DNA from: Allomyces macrogynus ATCC 38327
Lineage: Eukaryota > Blastocladiomycota > Blastocladiomycetes > Blastocladiales > Blastocladiaceae
Reading direction: 5' to 3'
Length of the DNA: 11,884 bases
Assembly (NCBI GenBank): GCA_000151295.1
Contig: GG745334.1
Coordinates: 1,502,365 to 1,514,248 of the forward strand
Shown: piece after piece, positions 9,139-11,884 of the stretch
Position numbering within the stretch: the stretch's first letter is position 1
How the letters are laid out: each line of letters starts with the position of its first letter
Translations under genes and position numbers: made by a program
Notes under the pieces: model-generated
What the model was told of the DNA's origin: nothing
The model's input: only the letters and a program-made list of their open reading frames with translations
Database searches by the model: none

Positions 9139-10406
9139 ATGTCGTCGGCCTCGGATATCCTGCTCAAGTGGGTCGTGCCCGTGTGCGGGAACACGACGGC
9201 GAGTTCGTGTCTGAACAATCTTGGCCAAGTCTGCACGCGATGGCGACTGTTGTAGCTCACCATCGTCATGCTATCACGGCCAGTTTTGCTATCGCTCTCG
9301 CCATTACCGACCGTGCTCCAGGTCCGTAAACGCGTGCGAAACCGGTGGAGAAGACGCGCGCAAACAGGATTCTGACGATGGTCGATTTTTACTTTTCTAG
9401 CTTCGCAAAACCGGCAAGCTCGGGACCAACAATCCGTACGTCGTCCTGTCAGATATGCGCTGCACCGTCGATTCGCTTATGCTGAGCTTGTACGATTGCA
9501 TCTCCAGTCTTCCCTATGCCTTTGTCTACGCCAACGCGCTCGTATGGGTTGTCTACGGTCTCCTCAAAAAGGATTACGTTCGTATCATCGCGTCCGTGAT
9601 TTCCGCCCTGATCCCACAATTACCCTCAACTCACCATTCTTCATTTCCGCAATCGCTAGTGGGTCTGCATCCCCAACATGATAGGCGTCCTGCTCGGCCA
9701 ATTCTACGTGCACACGGCTTACGGGCTCGCGAACTCACGGCAAAAGTTGCAAATGGATCTGGTCGCGATCGGCTCCTCGTTTGTCGTCTACCTGCTGGCC
9801 ACGATCGTGTTCCTCGGCATGCCGTACGAAACGGGCCAGCTGGCCATGGGCATCTTGACGATCGTGATTCAAGTGCTCTACTATGGGTCGCCATTGTCGA
9901 CGCTCGTGGAAGTGGTGAGGACGCGCAATTCCGTGCATTTCCTGTTGCCGCTCGCTCTTATGGGATTGGTACGTTGCAAAGCGCGCGGTTTCCGGAGATT
10001 GGGCAGGTGGAGAGTGATGGACACGATGCTCACTTTTGAATGGCACAGATCAACGGCGGGTTTTGGACCGTCTACGGATTCTTTGTCGTGGCCAAGGCCG
10101 ACTTGTTCATTTGGGTACGCTGCCCTGGTTATGAGTCTGCAGCTTGTTTTCGACGTGTTCTGACGTGCTTCCTCCCGTCCTCCATAGCTGCCAAACGTAG
10201 TCGGCACCACGTTCGCCGCGATCCAAATGTTGTGTCGGCTCTTCTTCCCGGCGCACCCTATTACGGGCGGAGCCGTGGACCTCGAAAAGGCGCAGTCGCC
10301 GCGTAACTCGACCGTGCGGCCGCAGTCGCCGCGGTCATCGACGATTCGCGCCGGGCCACAGTCGCCACGGTCGTCGACCGCGCGCGCTGGGTTTTCGGCG
10401 GCGTGA
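9139..10406 (+). CDS. SWEET (MtN3/saliva) sugar transporter, seven exons, 266 aa
   Basis: Bidirectional uniporter for mono- or disaccharides, normally seven membrane segments built as two MtN3 triple-helix repeats plus a linker helix (family knowledge). Exons: 9139-9202, 9284-9321, 9401-9435, 9508-9577, 9660-9968, 10049-10114, 10188-10406; phases agree, 801 nt. MtN3 repeat 1 runs from about residue 11 (WVVPVCGNTTAILLSLSPLP) through RKTGKLGTNNPLPY and VWVVYGLLKKDYW to IPNMIG (73-78). Repeat 2 runs from YYGSPLSTLVEVVRTRNS (144-160) through LINGGFWTVYG (172-182) to LPNVVG (195-200). The paired Pro-Asn signatures, including the sugar-site asparagines (N75, N197), are intact. The cytosolic tail (about 214-266) holds three QSPRxST copies. 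Introns are 72-82 bp. SWEETs are common in plants and animals; among fungi I know them mainly from zoosporic lineages. Substrate cannot be told from sequence. Confidence 0.95.
10286..10391 (+). repeat. Three-copy direct repeat encoding the SWEET C-terminal tail
   Basis: Three related blocks begin CAGTCGCCGCG or CAGTCGCCACG and encode QSPRNSTVR, QSPRSSTIRAG and QSPRSSTARAG. Copies 2 and 3 are the closest match. Each copy supplies a Ser-Pro and an R-x-S-T context, so the block could be a tandem phosphorylation region. That function is inferred. Confidence 0.85.
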
Positions 10407-10715
10407 GCATTATCGTCGTTGGGCGCTGATTTTTCGCTCGCCCTTTGTGCGCCGTTCGTTATTTTGATTTCCCTGGGTCGCAGTCCCCGTGATGGGGGTG
10501 AAGCAACCGCAGTGAGAGTTCTGGTTTGTATGTATTGCCGTGTGCCGACCGGCCCAGCGTGAACAACAAATGAAATGGATTCTGTCGTATCGGTATCGTG
10601 CCTCTCCACCGTGCCGTGGACCGTCCGTCACCAAGTCGCCACCGCCCTTCGAGCTTTCGCCAGCTCTCATACGTTCCAAGTCCTCCCTTCCCGGTCGTGT
10701 CTTCTCCTAAGCCAA
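10407..10715. other. Convergent 3' region between SWEET and the deacetylase-like gene
   Basis: This 309-bp stretch lies between facing stop codons and should hold both 3' UTRs. It is less GC-rich in parts (GTTATTTTGATTTCC near 10458, AACAACAAATGAAATGG near 10562). No canonical AATAAA is seen on either strand, and no gene is supported. Confidence 0.5.
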
Positions 10716-11884
10716 TCACAGCGCAGCAAGCATGCCGGCCGCAACCACGCCGACAGCCGCGCCCAACCCGGCCCCCGATGCGGGAGGTGCGGCCGCGTTT
10801 GGTTTCTTCACCACGTTCGCCGTCTCCGTCGTGCTCGCGCCCGACAACGTGCCCTGCCCAGCGCTGTTCCCCGCGGGGGTTGTGGCCGAGTACCCGGCCG
10901 GGGCCGTGTTCGACGCTACATCCGCGGTCAAGTGAGCAAGTCTGCAAAGCCAAGAATCGAAGACGCGAACAATCCATACCGCGATACGCCTCCTGCACGC
11001 CCACGCACGCGTCGAGCGGCAAGATCGTGTACCCGTACCCGCGAATCGTCGCGACCAAGTCCGGGATCAGGACCGACGCGGCCGAGTTCAGGTCGTGGTG
11101 GACCGCAATCAGCGACTGCTGCGGGTTGTTGGCGACCGCGGAAAAGGCCTCGACGTACTTGGTCGTGATCATGCCGCCGGGGTACCCGCCGGACGACGCA
11201 TAAGCGTAGTCTCTGTTGAAGTGGCGATCGGTGAGCCGGTGGTGGATTGGGGGTGGGGATGTGGGTGGGGCACGGACTGAACATCGAGGTTGAACCCGGT
11301 CACGACCATGTTCATCGCCTGCGTGAGCGCAACGACGCGCTCGTCCACTTGGCCCCAGTTGTACCGGACAAACTTGGGGTACCGGCCCGTCACCTTGTTG
11401 AGGGCCTCAGATTGCGAGACTGTAGTCGGGGCAGGTGGAGATCAGTTTGATGCCCACAGCGCGACTAGTGATCTCCTCTGACGTACCGAGCGACTGGACC
11501 AACGTCGCGTTATCAAGTTTGAGCGGGTTCGTGTTCGGGTCAAACCGCAAACCAACAATATGGCCATCGGCCACGGCCTGTGCGGCAAAGACGGCCCCGT
11601 CGTTGAATGAGTTCACGACCGACGGCACGAAGTGGAACGCGACCTTGGCCTGCGCCGTCTTGAACGCCGCAAGGTAGTCGCCGAGTTTCAGACCCTGCAA
11701 AACGCGTTGTGTCGCGTCGAGTCAGTTGCAGATCGCTACGCGTACCAGACAGCGGGCAATGATGCGCGTACCGGGCCATCGTCAAACGTCATCGAGAGCA
11801 CCTTCAGGTTTGTCGCCGTGCAGTGCGTCGGGACTGACACCGGCACTACATCGTCGAAAACGCGTCAGCTCTCGCACACTTTCT
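10716..11884 (-). CDS. Chitin-deacetylase-like (NodB/CE4 fold) protein with probable GPI anchor, 5'-partial
   Basis: CE4 polysaccharide deacetylases remove acetyl groups from wall chitin. Minus-strand exons: 11845-11772, 11694-11487, 11419-11278, 11212-10980, 10915-10716; phases agree, 285 residues visible. The 5' part, including any signal peptide, lies beyond the right edge behind an intron whose acceptor GATGTAG ends at 11846. Motif 1 TFDDGP is intact (11789-11772). Motif 2, normally SHTxxH, reads GHIVGLRFDP (11565-11536), so both zinc-binding histidines are missing. Motif 3, usually RxPYG, is RYNWG (11366-11352). The next motif, GFNLDVQDY, is partly kept, as is VHHDL (11103-11089). The tail is Ala/Gly/Ser/Thr-rich and ends PPASGAG followed by a short hydrophobic stretch GAAVGVVAAGMLAAL, a plausible GPI-attachment signal. 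It is probably an extracellular wall protein whose deacetylase activity is doubtful. Family membership is clear; catalysis is not. Confidence 0.9.
10916..10979 (-). other. Last intron of the deacetylase-like gene, with two competing acceptors
   Basis: The donor is GTATGG at 10979. Acceptor GGATGTAG, ending at 10916, keeps the GPI-tail frame open (…VQEAYR-A-SNTAPAG). A second, more typical acceptor GCTTTGCAG ends at 10942, 26 bases upstream. Used with the same donor it gives …AYRDLLT and a TGA at 10930-10928. A CTTGACC branch-like word lies between the two acceptors. Confidence 0.6.

Noticed and set aside
10459..11172. 237-aa minus-strand frame running past the deacetylase exon
   Set aside because: The deacetylase homology stops near 10980; the rest reads through the last intron and opposite-frame DNA.

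Overview
This window looks like nuclear DNA of a GC-rich, intron-dense fungus. It holds six genes: five are recognisable eukaryotic families and one is unidentified. Together they carry about 22 short spliceosomal introns, mostly 64-110 bp. A SWEET sugar transporter, a chitin-deacetylase-family protein with a probable GPI tail and an RCK2/Srk1-type kinase occur together. That combination, with the high GC, best fits an early-diverging zoosporic fungus, perhaps a Blastocladiomycota member such as Allomyces or Catenaria. The placement is inference, because no rRNA or other marker gene is present. I saw no tRNA, CRISPR array, transposase or prophage.

Layout. (1) 1356 down to <1, minus: alpha-N-terminal protein methyltransferase (NTMT1/Tae1 family), four visible exons, 3' end cut by the window edge. 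Its first intron is 534 bp and carries a 10-bp minisatellite. (2) 1357-2110: no convincing gene. (3) 5762 down to 2111, minus: RCK2/Srk1-like MAPK-activated protein kinase, eight exons, 996 aa. (4) 5763-6355: divergent promoter region. (5) 6356-7991, plus: RAD1 subunit of the 9-1-1 checkpoint clamp. It has no intron, but its reading frame is broken by one base in a proline-rich linker. (6) about 8821 down to 8257, minus: an unrecognised small spliced gene. (7) 9139-10406, plus: SWEET transporter, seven exons, 266 aa. (8) >11884 down to 10716, minus: a chitin-deacetylase-like protein that keeps the catalytic TFDDGP motif but lacks the usual zinc-binding histidine pair. It ends in a probable GPI signal.

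How the genes relate. The set is ordinary chromosomal content and not an operon. The divergent kinase/RAD1 pair is suggestive, because Srk1-type kinases and the 9-1-1 clamp both act in stress or damage cell-cycle arrest; the sequence alone cannot show co-regulation. SWEET and the deacetylase-like gene are convergent, as are RAD1 and the unknown gene.

The most notable signals are these. The 5' splice sites follow GTNCG instead of the usual GTRAG. The deacetylase-like protein has a degenerate metal site and competing acceptors that could give GPI-anchored or free forms. RAD1 has an unexplained +1 break. A start-codon-like motif recurs in a minisatellite inside the methyltransferase's long intron.
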